From Schistocerca nitens (lineage: Eukaryota; Arthropoda; Insecta; Orthoptera; Acrididae): 64,000 nt of DNA. The translations under genes and the position numbers were made by a program. Every line of letters starts with the position of its first letter. The first letter of the stretch is position 1. Under the pieces are notes generated by a model. That model searched no databases, was not told the origin of the DNA, and saw only the letters and a list, made by a program, of their open reading frames with translations. The DNA lies in assembly GCF_023898315.1 (NCBI RefSeq), contig NC_064616.1:709371389-709435388 (forward strand), read 5' to 3'. Below, in pieces: positions 23,401 to 35,977 of this stretch.

Positions 23401-23535
23401 ACACCTCAGTTTTATTTCATAGTAAAGATTGTGAGGAACTTAAATTTTCAGCAAGTAATGGGATACTAGAATTAAGTTCAAATTTTCATGCACAAGAATT
23501 AAGGATCAATGTAAATAAATCCTAGATGCTAAAAT
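20480..23535 (+). mobile_element. LINE beta-type element with SGNH-like ORF1, endonuclease and reverse transcriptase
   Basis: In order: 20540-20870 carries an ORF1 end resembling the SGNH/GDSL-esterase domain of some CR1/jockey-group LINEs (LQKLCKKLNHGCLLDISKLK). 21115-21780 is the apurinic endonuclease (LVITEHRL, GDGVAIFVNE, SIVGDLNID, KIDYVIVDKN). 22560-22970 and beyond is reverse transcriptase (SGWDGISSVVSKK, ISLMQPVHKKGSK, NCRPISFMPTFSKIFE), then FFDLSKA near 23096 and NYADDTSVLFH, the catalytic Asp pair, near 23388. Stops and frameshifts break every domain, and a SINE interrupts it at 21840-22046. It is inactive and lacks its 3' end, where a transposase relic begins. Confidence 0.85.
21840..22046 (-). 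mobile_element. SINE family A, inserted in the LINE
   Basis: Complete minus-strand copy: poly-A side at 21840, tail tggttcaaatggctctgagc, tRNA-derived head with box B ggattcgaat (in reverse) and the terminal ccggc. An 8-bp duplication, gtggatcc, lies at 21832-21839 and 22047-22054. Removing it rejoins the LINE linker sequence. Confidence 0.9.
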
Positions 23536-24290
23536 TTACAACTGACAGCTCACACCACTCATGTGTAAATGAGATATGCAGTATAGTGGCAGAGGAAGTA
23601 AATGCAACATGTTGGTGCTACATGGGTACCCTTATATCTAGTGGTACATATTCCAATAACTATGGGAGCATACTTGTTAGGATACGTGTGGCTATTTATA
23701 GACCAATAAATGAAGCTAGGACCAATGATGTGATCCTTGAGAAGCTGGTGCAATACCTTTACAATTCAAGGACATTGCTTAGGCACTTCTCTCAGCCATC
23801 AAGGATAATCAACTGACCAGTAGCCGAGATATTGATTTCCTCATGGTTTTTAAACGATGCTTCATCCAGAAATAAACTCTTACATATAAATTTTCGTAGA
23901 TACCATCCTGACATCTGTAACTGGTTTTGAAAGTCATTGCCATGAAGCTATTAATGGAGTGAAAGTAAGAAGGGTTAAATGTGTTTGAATGGGGTAGTCA
24001 CTGAACACTCCTTTGGCTAATCCTACTCGCACATACAAGATGTCTTGCAGAGACATATGGCTTATGCATTGCCACTGCTAAAATGTTAGTTGCATTTATA
24101 TCCTCAGTTAATGTTCTATTTTGTTTCCAGTTTCTCAAAATTATTTTATAATGTTTGCAACACAGCTTGAGAGGGCCTGGCACAATCATGGTACCGTTCA
24201 GGATACAGCCGTATTCCTGCTCTAACAGTTTGGTGAGACTTTCCATAAATGAAAACTATATCCACCTTTTCAACTTTCATGTACATTGTT
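23536..24290 (-). mobile_element. DUF4817-type Tc1/mariner transposase relic
   Basis: From ATG at 24286 on the minus strand, the first helix-turn-helix domain reads KVDIVFIYGKSHQTVRAGIR. After a stop and frame change, NATNILAVAMHKPYVSARHL is the second helix-turn-helix. In another frame LFLDEASFKNHEEIN is the first catalytic block. Further down, LLKDHIIGPSFIYW matches the strand block after it. This is the same general domain plan as the transposase at 56684-58017 but a different family. At least three frame breaks; the third catalytic block is not identifiable. Confidence 0.65.
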
Positions 24291-24504
24291 AAAATCTGAG
24301 TAGCTTTGCAACAAACTGATTCTTACAACAGTAGACAGACTGATGAGCTTTAAATGTACAGCTAAACACATGAACTTTGGCTGTGCAATGTATTTGCTTA
24401 CATCTGGTACAGTAGGCCAGAAATTTGTGGGACCTTTTGGGCTGATGGTGGGGCAGTGGTTTGCTTTGCTGTTGCCTTGTTACTGTTAGACCAAGTTCCA
24501 CTCA

Positions 24505-24578
24505 TTGCTCGAACAGTCCATGGGTGTACTGCCAGTCCATAGTGTCCAATGGGCAAAATATTTTGGCGATCAGACATG
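24505..24578 (+). repeat. left inverted terminal repeat of Penelope-like element 2
   Basis: 74 bp starting ttgctcgaacagtccatggg and matching the reverse complement of 26360-26433 with only a few mismatches. The pair brackets the PLE coding region. Confidence 0.85.
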
Positions 24579-24587
24579 TCACCATCA

Positions 24588-26420
24588 TTAGGTGCACTGA
24601 TGAACTGAGCTCCTGTAGACAGGCATCCATCTTAAATCCCCTCTCCTCGTGAGGCGTTCTCTCCGTGGTCCATGCCCGCGTGTCAGCGGTTGCTGAGACG
24701 CTGGCGTCGGCGTCTGTGGTGGCGTCGGTGTAATTGCCTCGTCTGTCCTAGTCACCCATTCGTTTCCTATGCTGAGCATCTTTTCAATTAGACTCAATGC
24801 TGGTTCCCATGCCCTGCTGAGGTTGTAGCTGCAGTCTTGATTGTTGAGTCCATTCCTGGTAAGAATTTCGATAGACTCTCTAACGGTGCTGTCCCAGTAT
24901 TTAGATGTCTGTGCCAATACCTTGGTATGTTGGTAGTCCATTTCATGATTTTCAGACAAACAGTGCTCTGAGACCGCCGACTTGTTGGGGTACCCAAGTC
25001 GAGTGTGCCCCTGATGTTCTCTGCAATGATCTTCGGTGGTGCACACTGTTTGTCCAATACAAGTCTTCCCACATTGACACGGAATCTGGCATACGCCAGC
25101 CTTCTGCAAACCGAGATTGTCTTTGACACTTCCCAATAATGCTCGTGTCTTATGTGGTGGGTAAAAGACAGTTCCTACTCGATGTTTCCTCAATATTCAT
25201 CCTATTTTCCCCGATAGTGTGACAGTATATGGTATATAGGCAGTGGCTATCTCTTTCTCTGTGACTTCTTCCATTTCCACACGCTGTACTGTAGAAGTGG
25301 GGTGGAGAGCACGTCTGATCTGCCATTCCAAGTACCTGTTTTTCCGGAATACGGTTCTGAGGTGTTCCAGCTCTTGGAGCAGACTCTCTGCGTCAGAGAT
25401 GGTGCGCACTCTGTACACCAGTGTTTTTTAGCACCCCATTCCTCTGCACAGGGTGGTGGCAGCTATCCACATGCAAATACAGGTGGATGTGCATTATCTT
25501 CCTGTATAACCCGTGGCCCAGGGTACCATCCGCTCTTCTTTTGACCAAGATGTCCAGGAATGGTAATCCTCATTCTGCTTTGGTCTCCATAGTGAATTTT
25601 ATGTTCACATGTATGGCGTTCAGGTGTGTAAGGAAGTTTAGGAGCTTGTCCCTTCCATGGGGCCAGATCATGAACGTGTCATCCACATAACGTAGAAAAC
25701 AAGTAGGTTTCCATTTGGATGACGCCAAAGCTTCCTCCTCGAAGTGCTCCATATAGAAATTCATGACCATCAGCAAGAGTGGGCTCCCCACTGCAACTCC
25801 TTCTGTTTGTTCATAGTATTCTCCATTAAAGAGAAAATATGTGGGGGTCATAACATGCTTGAAAAGGTGAGTCATCTTCTCGTCAAATTTCTATGCAACA
25901 AGCTCAACTGACTCTCAAAGAGGCACCCAGGTGAATAATGAAACAACGCCAAAACTCACCGGGATATCTGAGTCTTTCAGCTTGAAGTTGTCGAGACGTT
26001 TTATGAAACCCACAGACTTATGAATGTGATGAGGGTATTTACCCACATAAGGGCTTAGTAATTCTGCCACGTACTTGGCCTGCAAATATGTAGGTGCCCT
26101 AATGTTGCTGACAATTGGGCGTAATGGCATCCCTTCTTTGTGGACTTTAGGGAGCCCATAAAGTCTTGGTAATACAGGTCCTTGAGGTGTCAATTTGCGG
26201 CCTTGAGAAGAGCTCTATTCTTGTTCTCCACCTTCTTTGTGGGGTCAGCGTTGATCTTCCTGTAAGATACGTCACATAGCAGGCTCTGCATCTTCTCAAT
26301 GCAGTCCTTATGGGAAAGAACGACTGTAGCATTGACTTTGTCAGCCGGTAAGAGAACAAAATGTCTGATCGCCGAAATATTGTGCCCGTTGGACACTAAG
26401 GACTGGCAGTTCACCCATGG
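24588..26420 (-). mobile_element. Penelope-like retroelement 2 (RT plus GIY-YIG endonuclease)
   Basis: Near-complete PLE on the minus strand. 26414-26190 is the N-terminal region. 26193-25915 carries LYGLPKVHKEG, LRPIVSNIRAPTY and VSLFTWVPL. 25875-25570 carries the RT core: GVAVGSPLLLMVMNFYME and RYVDDTFMIW, the catalytic pair. 25418-25197 is the connector. 25193-24588 carries the endonuclease: GVCQIPCQCGKTCIGQT in place of GVY...YIG, then HCREHQGH and SEHCLSENHE. About four frame or stop lesions separate these blocks, and the GIY-YIG tyrosines are Cys here, so it is inactive. PLEs move by target-primed copying. Confidence 0.88.
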
Positions 26421-26433
26421 ACTGTTCGAGCAA
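26360..26433 (-). repeat. right inverted terminal repeat of Penelope-like element 2
   Basis: Reverse complement of 24505-24578. It lies at the 5' edge of the PLE and overlaps the start of its N-terminal reading frame. Confidence 0.85.
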
Positions 26434-27414
26434 GAAATACACTGAGAGAAACTGCAGACTCAAGTTCCACTTATGTTCACTCACTGACATCCTGTTTGTA
26501 AACTAGCATGTATCTTAGCAAAAACTGCACCTTGATATGTTTACCCATTCTGGATATTCACTTTTGGCCATGAAAACTGAAACACCTGGAAAGATAGCTA
26601 ATAATAAAATTTTAATTATTATGCTTGTATAGTGTAGCAGGCAGAGTACGCAATTAATATTGTAGGTGATTTCAGGGAATACAGCATGCCATAGAGTCAA
26701 CATGAACTTGGATGATATTATAAATTTGGGGACATCATTCCATGCTGTTCCAACTCTATGCTAAAGTTTCTCAATATCGGTGGATGGTGAGTGGTGGGAG
26801 GCTAGTCTATTGGTTACCTGGGACCAGATGTTTCAGTAGGTGAGGCATTAGGAGAAATTGCTGGCTAGTCAGGTTAGGTAAGGGCAGTATGAGCAACATT
26901 CCATCTTGCATTACCTCATTGAAGGATACCTCCAAGTTAGGGCACAGTAATCAGCCTTAAACATATCAGAAATGTAATAGATGACAATGATGTGAACCCA
27001 ATGGTACCCCCATACAATCATGCCATGTGCTGAGCTTATATGTTGAGTAATCCAGTCAGGCAATGTTTGTTCTCCTCTGAGCCTGCACACATGTATTCAA
27101 CCATCATAAGACTGTACGCAGAACTGGGACTAGTCTCAAAACACTTAGTGGTACCACCCTTGTGCCCATTGTTGTCACTGAGCACACTTTTGTTAATATG
27201 CCTCTCTCTGCTGCTGCTTCAGAGGAAACTGCAACAATGGCTACTGTGATGAAATTCTATGATGTTTCAGATGTGCTCACACTGTCCATGTAGATATCTG
27301 TCTTGTTACGAACAGGCCTATTTCCTGACTCACAGTATGTGATGGGTCTGCACGATCCTGTGGAGCCGCGCAAACAGTATGTGTATCCTCTCATGCACTA
27401 AGCACATAGAGCAA
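26434..27414. other. no feature recognised
   Basis: Intron sequence of ordinary composition without a supported ORF or repeat. Confidence 0.35.
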
Positions 27415-27427
27415 TTTAGATCTTGCA

Positions 27428-27625
27428 GCCGGCCGGTGTGGCCGTGTGGTTCTAGGCGCTTCAGTCTGGAACCGCGTGACCGCTATGGTCACAGGTTTGA
27501 ATCCAGCCTTGGGCATGGGTGTGTCATGTCCTAAGGTTAGTTAGGTTTAAGTAGTTATAAGTTCTAAGGGACTGATGACCACAGATGTTAAGTCCCATAG
27601 TGCTCAGAGCCATTGGAACCATTTT
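27428..27625 (+). mobile_element. SINE family A
   Basis: Plus-strand copy: head gccggccggtgtggccgtgt, box B aggtttgaatcc, tail ctcagagccattggaacc. A 13-bp duplication, tttagatcttgca, is at 27415-27427 and 27626-27638. Confidence 0.92.
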
Positions 27626-27638
27626 TTTAGATCTTGCA

Positions 27639-28304
27639 CGGCATTGATTATCGTCCTCCTCAAGCTATAGATTCCATATTTGTGTGACACTGATGGGCTT
27701 CCAACCACTGAAAAGCATAATGTGATCTTCTGACAAACAACAAATATTCAAATTGGACTTCTGAACGACAAATCAACACAATATTTCCTTATATACAGAA
27801 TCTACTTGGCACTACTCTTACTCATTTTGTGCAGTTGCCCTGAAATGCTAATTATTTGCATATGCAAGCTCAAAGTACACTTCGTGCCTGTTTGATATTC
27901 CCTACAAGCCACCTTCTTGATGTTGCAAGTTTAGTGGCCAGAAGTCCATCTGGGATGGCTTGTCTTAGCTTCCTCACCCAGTACACTCAGTTTTGAATTG
28001 GACTTCAAATGCAGTTTACATTTATCACAGATATATTTTTCTCCATTATTTATAGCAATCCATCTGCATCAGTGTCAGTTTAAACTGATATTTAATTTAG
28101 CAATACTAAGCATCTTCACCTTGCCCGAAGTTTAGTAATACACTGAATATACTGGAGTCTGAAAATGTTGAGCAAACATTTGTACACTTCACAACTGTTT
28201 TTAATGGAAGGAGAAACTCCTTTCTTATAAGGCAGTGCATAACCAATTATAATTCTACTGAAAAACCATTACTTTTCAGACATCATCATCTTAATAATTT
28301 ACTA
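27639..28304. other. no feature recognised
   Basis: Sequence between the SINE and the LTR-like repeat; nothing supported. Confidence 0.35.
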
Positions 28305-29845
28305 TGTCATCACTAGACATCAGTGTCCACAGTGAGTTCAAAGGCCCCACAACTAGAGCCATCACGACGCTAGTGCTGCATCAACACTGCTGACAGCAGG
28401 TATGACACTACAGCACTGCCCTCTGGAACCAAGGGGAGAGGCTGCAGTGTGATGCAATACATGCAGTGTGCTGCAATGCAGAATGTAAGATGTTGAAGAA
28501 GACACACCACAAGGAACCTGGAGACACCACTGAACAAGTGGGCTGGATTGACTTCACCACATGCCTGGACAGCTGTGGTTGAGTTGGCAGCCATTAAGAA
28601 GACTGTGCTGGCCACGCTATTGTAGTATGGTACTTCTGGTGTGATTTGCTATAGAGATGTCTGTCCTGCCTGGTCTGGAAAGACATGAGAGAATGTTGAG
28701 CACCACAGAAGACTGCATATTGGAGGGAATCAGGCAAGCAAGCCAGCAGAATGGATTTTACAGTATGCCTGGGAAGCCACTGTACACTTGGTGGTCAATA
28801 AGAAGAGTGTGCTGGGCAAGCAGTGGAGTTATGGCACAACTGGCTCTGTTTTCTATAAGGCTGTTTGTCCTGTCTGTTCCTGGAAAGCACAACTTGGGGT
28901 AGTGTCTTGAGCTATACGAGTGTTTGAGTCATACAGTGCTTCCCTAAATTCTTTGTGCATATTAATTATCTCACCAGTATAATTGGTTGTTTGTTCACAG
29001 GAGAGAGCAGATTATTTCTGTATACATATAGTTCTATTCAGTGGTAGAGCGATCAGTGCTATTGTGTGCATGCTCAGTCCTGTTATGAAATTACTCCTAT
29101 TCCTGAGTATGGCATTTTGTTTATAGAGTGCAGTTGTGTTGTAGTACTCAGTGAACAACTTATGTTACAGTACCTGTTGGCAGCTCAAATGAGGATGTAT
29201 AATTGAAACCAGACTTGGCATAGTTTCTGCTAGGGCACTTGGTATCAATCTGATTTCCTCTTGCAATGATTGTGTTCAAAACCTTGCTTCTTCTGATTAA
29301 CGTTGTTGTCACAAACCTGCCTTAAGTAGAAAGTCTAAATTATTTGTTGTGTTTTCAAATTGCTTTGATATGGGTTATGTCTGGTAACTTCATCAGTAAT
29401 TTATAACTGTCTTGTTGGCCAGGTTGTGTGTGCCACTTGAAAGAGCTTTAATGTGATCACCATCTTAGGAAGCTTGTATGTAGTGCTCTGGCATAGGTAC
29501 AATGGTTTGTTTTGAGTCTGTTATGCATTTTAGTATTTTTTATAAATTGTACTTATTTTGGCAGGTGGCTCTATGTACTTCCATTATTCCACTTGTTTTA
29601 GCATGATGTGTCTACCCTTGGGTTCTGTTACCTGTTTTTGTATCTTTCAATGTTTATTTTAACACCCTGGAATTTTTGTCTGATTTAGATGCTACCACTC
29701 TGTTAATACTATTGAATGTTACAACTCTATTAGAATGGTGGAACCTCACTGAAAAATTGTTTTTGACTTTCTGTTGTTGAAAATTTTGAAGAGTATGGAT
29801 CACTCATGGCTCCAACCCAGTCCTCCCACTCCATATAATGTCACA
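28305..29845 (+). repeat. 5' LTR-like direct repeat
   Basis: About 1.54 kb starting tgtcatcactagac and ending near tgtcaca. It aligns over its whole length, with many substitutions and indels, to 31525-33018. Shared blocks include gagttcaaaggc, acacagtgcttccctaaa against acagtgcttccctaaatt, gagagagcagat and ggtacaat. The spacing and a tRNA primer site just after it suggest an LTR. Its length is large for an insect LTR. Confidence 0.6.
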
Positions 29846-29848
29846 TTT

Positions 29849-29860
29849 TGGTGGCAGAGC
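29849..29860 (+). promoter_or_regulatory. candidate tRNA primer-binding site
   Basis: tggtggcagagc lies three bases after the 5' repeat. It differs by one base from tggtagcagagc, the complement of the 3' end of insect initiator tRNA-Met. This is the main reason for calling the repeats LTRs. Confidence 0.5.
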
Positions 29861-31507
29861 ATGGTCATGGACATGGAGAGCTGTGAGTGATAGGTAGAAC
29901 TAGTTTATAACATATTTTGATGTAATGGTTTCGGTGCCCCACCAAGACAGATACTATGGTTTGGTGGTCTGTCTCAGTGTTTCCACAATGAAGGTGACTG
30001 GGGTGGACCTGTATGAGGACAAGTGGTATATTACTTCAAAAAAAAAAAAAAAAAAAACTGCTTTTGCTCAGTGGACCACCCCACCAGACATGCATCTGGT
30101 AAATGCGCCATCTCCCATACATAGTCGTTCATATTATAGTTATCTTCAGTTGTCACATCATTACATTCTATGGTTTGAGTAGTGTCAATGGAGTAGAAAA
30201 GTGTTAGGGATCTTGAAGCTTATTGGTTGTTGCTACTGGTGGTCTCTGGCCAATCAGGCTATGTAGGAGATATTCACTAATGTACATTGCTGTTGTCAGT
30301 TCATTTCATGGTTAGAGATGGAGAACCACTTTTCTTGGGGTTGTATGGATGCATGTGTGCTTCTTTGTTGGTTGTTCCCCACTATCACAGTTAGGGAACC
30401 GATGGATATCAATGTCTGAGTCAAATCATCACTATCTGTAGGCCATGTTGAAGGGAGAAGGAGATCATTTCATGTGGGTTTGCACAGATGCATCTTGTTA
30501 GTTAAGCCTTGCTAATGAAAATCGTTTTGACTGTCTTTTGGCCAGGCTGAAGGGGAGTGACCTATGTACATTCAGTTGCATAGAGGCATGCATGTGATTT
30601 GTTGGTCAAATCCTACCAAGGGGGACTGTGGTATTTTAGGCTAAGAGGGAAACTGGACTGCACTAGTTACATGAGTGTATATATGCATGTAAGTCAATTA
30701 GTATCCTTAGGTTGGTTAATCCTTAAAGGGGAGGTGACTGTGCTCATGAATATCTAATATTTGGAGACCATAGGCAATGCTGAAATTGTATACACCTTAC
30801 GGCTCTTGAGCTATGTAAATTCGAGTAACTTGGATCTGGCTGTTACGTAAGGAGAGCTTAGTGCTATAAAGTGGGGAGGCGGCCCATGTCATCAAAGTGA
30901 GTGGATCCAACCAATGTTTGTATAATTTTAAGGGCAGTGAGATCTTGGCGAAGCTTATCTCATTTATGGAGTCATGTTCTAATAATATGGTTCATCACTC
31001 CAGTTATTGCATTGGTAAGATATCCAAAGAGTAAATGTAATTTTAGACTATGCTGTATCTGTGGTGGAGGCATTATTTTGTAATGTGTTGCTCAAGAGTT
31101 TTTATTGTTCATATCCTTGGTGGTGACTTACAGTTGTAAAATAAATTATTACATCCCATATACCTTAAAATTTAGTTGGCATTTGTTTAAGGGATTAGTA
31201 TGCCTGAACATAACTGATATGTGATTAACTGGATTTGAATTAAGGGACTGACAGATATTGAAGAGTAGTCATGACAAAGATGTAGGGTGCAAAATAATTA
31301 TTGATGTATGTGTTTTTAGTGGAAATTGTTTGTGTATGTTAGTCTAATTTATTTAGGTTTGTTGATCTCTACAGTGGTACAGGCCCATGAAGTGAAGATT
31401 TTGTATGTAAAGCCAAGTCTGTTTAAGCTCATATGGCAGCCTTCATGTTGATTAACAGGCATGTGCAAGCTTCCCAGCCACATCACCCCTACTGGGTGGC
31501 TGCAGTT
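29861..31507 (+). mobile_element. internal region of a pol-less LTR element (LARD-like)
   Basis: About 1.65 kb between the two LTR-like repeats. There is no gag, protease, RT or integrase motif in any frame. It contains a poly-A run (30039-30057) and a loose series of similar blocks near 30341, 30479, 30578 and 30672 (variants of gatgcatg followed by ttgttggtt), perhaps an old tandem array. Movement would have depended on another element's proteins. Confidence 0.45.
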
Positions 31508-31524
31508 TTGTGGTGGGGAGGAAG
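31508..31524 (+). promoter_or_regulatory. candidate polypurine tract
   Basis: tgtggtggggaggaag is purine-rich and directly abuts the 3' LTR-like repeat, the expected place for plus-strand priming. Confidence 0.4.
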
Positions 31525-33018
31525 TACCATCACTAGACTTCACCATCCATGGTAAGTTCAAAGGCCTGTGACTAGAGCTGTGGTGGCACTAGTGCTCCCT
31601 AACAGGAGGTGTGACACTACAGCAGCACCCTCCAGAGCCAAGGAGAGAGGTCATGGTTGTGCTGCAAGTGAGAACATAGGGCATCATAGAAATTGGACAC
31701 ATCAAAAGGAACCTGGAGGCAATGCTGAATGTGTGGGTTTGATTGATTCGACTGCATGCCTGGGTGGCCATGATTGTGTCAGCTGCTATTAAGTAGTGTG
31801 CTGATGGATCTGTCTCATTACTGCACACCCAGTGTGATTTCTGTCCTGCCTGGCATGGGAAGACATGAGAAAACATGGAGCAGCACAGAAGACTGCACAT
31901 CAGAGGCACCCAGGAAGCACCACCAAGCAGGCTGGATTTGATGGAACACATGGGTAGCCATTGTGTACTTGGCGGCCAATAGGGGGCATGTGCTGGCTGT
32001 GCAGTGGAGTTGCAGTATGCCATGCTCTGTTCACTATAGAGCTGTCTGCCAGTTGGTTCTTGGAAGGCACAGCTTGGGGCAGTGCCTTGACCAATGTGAG
32101 TGTGTGTTACACAGTGCTTCCCTAAACTCTTGGTGCAAGTTGTTATTAATTAACTTCTAGCTATTATGGGTAATGTGCTCATAAGAGAGAGCAGATCTAT
32201 TTCTGTGTACATACAGTTTTAGTCAGTGCCACTAAGTTTGGTCATAAAATTAGTGTGTTTATTCACTGCATTTGTTCCATAGTAATTATTGAACCACACA
32301 TGTGCCAGGTGCCAGGTGATGTGAGCATGTATAATTGAGACAAATATTGGCATATTTTCTTATAGAGTGCTTGTATCTCAGTCTGGTTTCCTCTTTCAAT
32401 GTATGTGTTATAAGCCTTGCTTCTCCTTGTTAATATTCTCATCACAAATGTCCTCTAAGCACAAAGTCTAAATTATTGTGAGAGCTTGTGAAAGAATTTT
32501 ATCATATTTTTATTTCCAAACTGCTTCAGTATTGGTTATGTTTGGAAATATTGTCAAGAAATTTAGGTAACTGTTTCATTGGCCAGACTGTGTGCGCAAT
32601 TATTTCAAGCAAGCTTTCATGTAAGAATTCTCACAGTTATAGCAAGTGTGTATGGGGTGTTCTGTCCTAGGTACAATAGTTTTTTTGAGTCAGTGATGCA
32701 TTTTAGACTTTTTTTATTAATGGACTTATTTTGGTGGGCAGCCCTGTGTAATTCAATTATTCCAGTTGTTTGAACATTAGGTGGCTATCCTTGCAGTCTG
32801 TTACTGTTTTTGATTTTTTTAATGTTTATTGTAATCCCTTGGAAATTTGGACTACCTTAGAGATTATCAGTCTGTTAATACTCTTAGAAGCTGCAAATTT
32901 TAAAAAAGTGCCATTTTTAGAATTGTGCAGTTTCATTGTAAAATTGTTTTTGATATTTCATCAATCGAAAATACTGAAGCATATAGATTTGTCCTACCAC
33001 TTCCTGTACAGCACAACA
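31525..33018 (+). repeat. 3' LTR-like direct repeat
   Basis: Partner of 28305-29845, in the same orientation. It starts taccatcactagac (TG changed to TA) and ends near gcacaaca. The two differ visibly throughout, so the insertion would be old. No matching target duplication was found outside the pair. Confidence 0.6.
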
Positions 33019-33689
33019 TTTCAAACATTTTTCTATATTATGGCTTCAGCTCTATAGTAACTAAGCTCTGAAATGTTAACTTTTTCAGTGATTAATTGAG
33101 AGGTATGTCTATCATGTTTTACAGACGAATATAACAGGTTTTATCTCTCTATGGCTATACTTTGAGCAAAGTAGAGTATAATTTTGATTTGAAAACCTAC
33201 CTCTTAAGAGTTACGTGCTAATTTTTCAAAGAGGGCTATAGAATAGCCTACCAAATTTAGCATAAAAGCTACTTCTTTTCTGAAAATGGCATCAGTATGT
33301 TGCATTTTCTTGAGCTTCTTTGTGTCATAAAATCTTAAAGGAAATATGAAATGCTGTGGGCTCTGGTGCAAATAAATTACATAATTTCCTTTTTCTTTTA
33401 GGCACAAAGACTTGTAAGTAGCTGCAACACTATTATTTATAATAGTATGAGTTTCTAAAGGATTATTACAGGAAAAATGGTCACAAAATCTTACTTGGAT
33501 CCTACAATTTGACCTCAGCAATTAACTTTCCAAGATGGGCAAATAAAGACAGTAGCATAAGGTTATTTTTCAAAACAAGAAAATAACTGTATACTCAATA
33601 ACAAATACTGTCTCTGATGACGAACAGTTAGGAAGATAAGATAGTGCTTTACAGTATAGATACTTTTCAATGGAAATCAAAGTAACTGA
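33019..33689. other. no feature recognised
   Basis: AT-rich intron sequence; the minus-strand ORF at 33204-33521 has no recognised motif. Confidence 0.35.
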
Positions 33690-35800
33690 TGACTCCAGGA
33701 TAAATGTTTTTCAGAACAGTTTACCAGAGAAGACCTGGGATGAAATTTATAATGACCCAAAGGCTGATATAAAATTAATATAGTCTCATTTGAAAATAGC
33801 TTTCTGCATAAGTTAACATGGAACTCTAGAGGGATTAAAGCATCATATGAAAGGAAAAGGAAATGCATCTGTTTCTGAGAACAAGTAGAGATAATGTAGT
33901 AGTTGCTCATTTCAGAAACTACTCAAGATTCACATTATGTCAGAACTCAATAATTCTGACAACATACTTCAGGCCATATGGAATGTAATGAAAGAAGAGA
34001 CAGGATAACAGGGTACAGAGAGCATGACAACATTAGATGGAATGGCTATAAATGATCAGGCACAGATAGCATACATGTTTAATAACCATTTCTTATATCT
34101 AATAGAAAATATAGGGACACTCAGTTCAGGAGAAAAATTGCAGCAGTGTGTTGAAAAAGCAACTCGTATAAAATTCAGACACAGGAATGTATCACCAACT
34201 CCTGAAATTAAGAAAATTATTAATTCTCTTAAAACTAAATGTTCATCTACATTTGATGGTGTTCCCAACAGCTAACTCATGGCATTTTACTAGACTAATT
34301 TAAACATGCCATTTTTAAACCCCTTTAAAAGATATAAGAAAATGTACTGACCTGTTTTACTATTGACATCAGTAAAGTGATGTACTCTTGAACAGTATCC
34401 CATATGAGCAGCAATAATATCCTTAGTAAATATATGGATTTCAGAAGAGTTGCTCAATGGGGAATGCTATTTACACATTCAGTCACCAAATTTTACAATC
34501 ACTAAATAGCAAAAAGTACTAGTTACTATTTTCTGTGACTCATCTAAGGCATTTGACTATATGAATCACAATATTCTCCTAGGTAAATTGAGGTTATATG
34601 GAATCGATGGTTTAGTCATACAGTGGATAATGTCATGTCTAACCAAAGGAATGCAGAAAGTTGAATTTAGTAATTCAGCCAATTTGATCAGGGGAGATAC
34701 TTCTGACTGGGCAGAAGTAATGTATGGGGTTCCCAAGGCTCAATCTTAGGTCCACTATTGTTCCTCTTCTATGTAAACAATCTGCTATCTAATACACAAT
34801 GTACAGAATCAGTTCTTTTTGCAGGTAGAACTAGTATTGTAAAGAAACCACACACACATCCAACAATGGATGAAATGCTAAACAATACTTTTAAAAGGAA
34901 TGTTAACTGGATTTCTGCAAATGGTCTCACACCGAATTTCAAAAGGACACATCATGTTCAGTTCTGTACATCTAGAAATACTTTACCAATGATCAGTGTA
35001 ACATGTGGTGAGGAAATAATACATAGAGTGGAAACTTAAAAAATTGTAAGTGTCTACACTGATGAGAATTTAAACAGGAAAAGCACATGTTGGAACTCCT
35101 AAAACAACTTAGCTCAGCTACATATGCACTTAGAATCATTGCAAATTTTGGGGAATGACAAATCAGTAAGTTGGCATAGTTTATATATTTTCATTCAGTG
35201 TCATATGGAATAATGTTTTGGGTTAGCTCCTCTTTAAGAAGGAAAGTGTTGCTTTCTCAAAAACTTACTGTAAGAATAATATACGGTTCCCACCATCATC
35301 ATGTAGACATCTGTTTATGGAGCTATGCATTTTGACTACTGCTTGACAGAATATTTATTCTCTCATGATGTTTGATGTATGTAATCTGCTGCAGTTCAAA
35401 AGGAACAATGCTGTACATAATTACAATACCAGAAGAAAAAAATCATTCGTCACTTCACATTAAGGTTGTCTTTAGAACAAAAAGGGATGCACAATGCTGC
35501 AACCATAATATTTGATCGTTTACCCAATGATAGAAACTGTCTGACAGACAACAAAGTAAAATTTGAAAACAAAGCGAAAAAGTTTGTCCTTGAGAACTTG
35601 TGTTCTGTACAATTTTGTGAGCTTGTGTGTAAATGGTGGTGGGTAGAAATCTCTAACTTGTATCTGTATATTATTAAAAAAACTTGTGAATGGTCAGCAT
35701 GTAGCCATATTTACAAATTAATTTGTTACTTGAATGTGAAATTACATGTTCCACATTATTATAATTTATTGTCCAAATTATCCATGGAACATTAAACTAT
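33690..35800 (+). mobile_element. LINE beta, decayed reverse transcriptase and C-terminus
   Basis: 34024-34275 carries FNNHFLYLIENIG and INSLKTKCSSTFDGVPNS (RT N-terminal blocks). 34535-34750 carries FCDSSKAFDYMNHNILLGKL, with the first RT Asp in DSSKAFD, then YGIDGLVIQW and YGVPKAQS. The Asp-pair region near 34820 is degraded. 35400-35440 encodes VHNYNTRRK, the family C-terminal motif. There are many stops. The 3' end resembles 4025-4430 in reverse. Confidence 0.75.
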
Positions 35801-35977
35801 CTATCTAACTAAATGACTCACTGTGTATAAAATTGTCATGTACATGTATGGATGTTTTTCATTTTTTCCCTCACTATAATTCTTTTTTTTTTTACTGTGC
35901 ACAATTATGCTCAATACATGTTTTAAGATATGACCTATTTCTATTAATGGTATGAACTCCTCACATAAGATATTTGC

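Noticed and set aside
29849-29860. Primer site as proof of a complete LTR retrotransposon
   Set aside because: A 12-base near match is suggestive only; no target duplication or coding region supports a complete element.
30341-30700. CRISPR-like or satellite array of spaced repeats
   Set aside because: Blocks are loose, unequal in spacing and eukaryotic in context; at most an old tandem repeat inside the LTR element.
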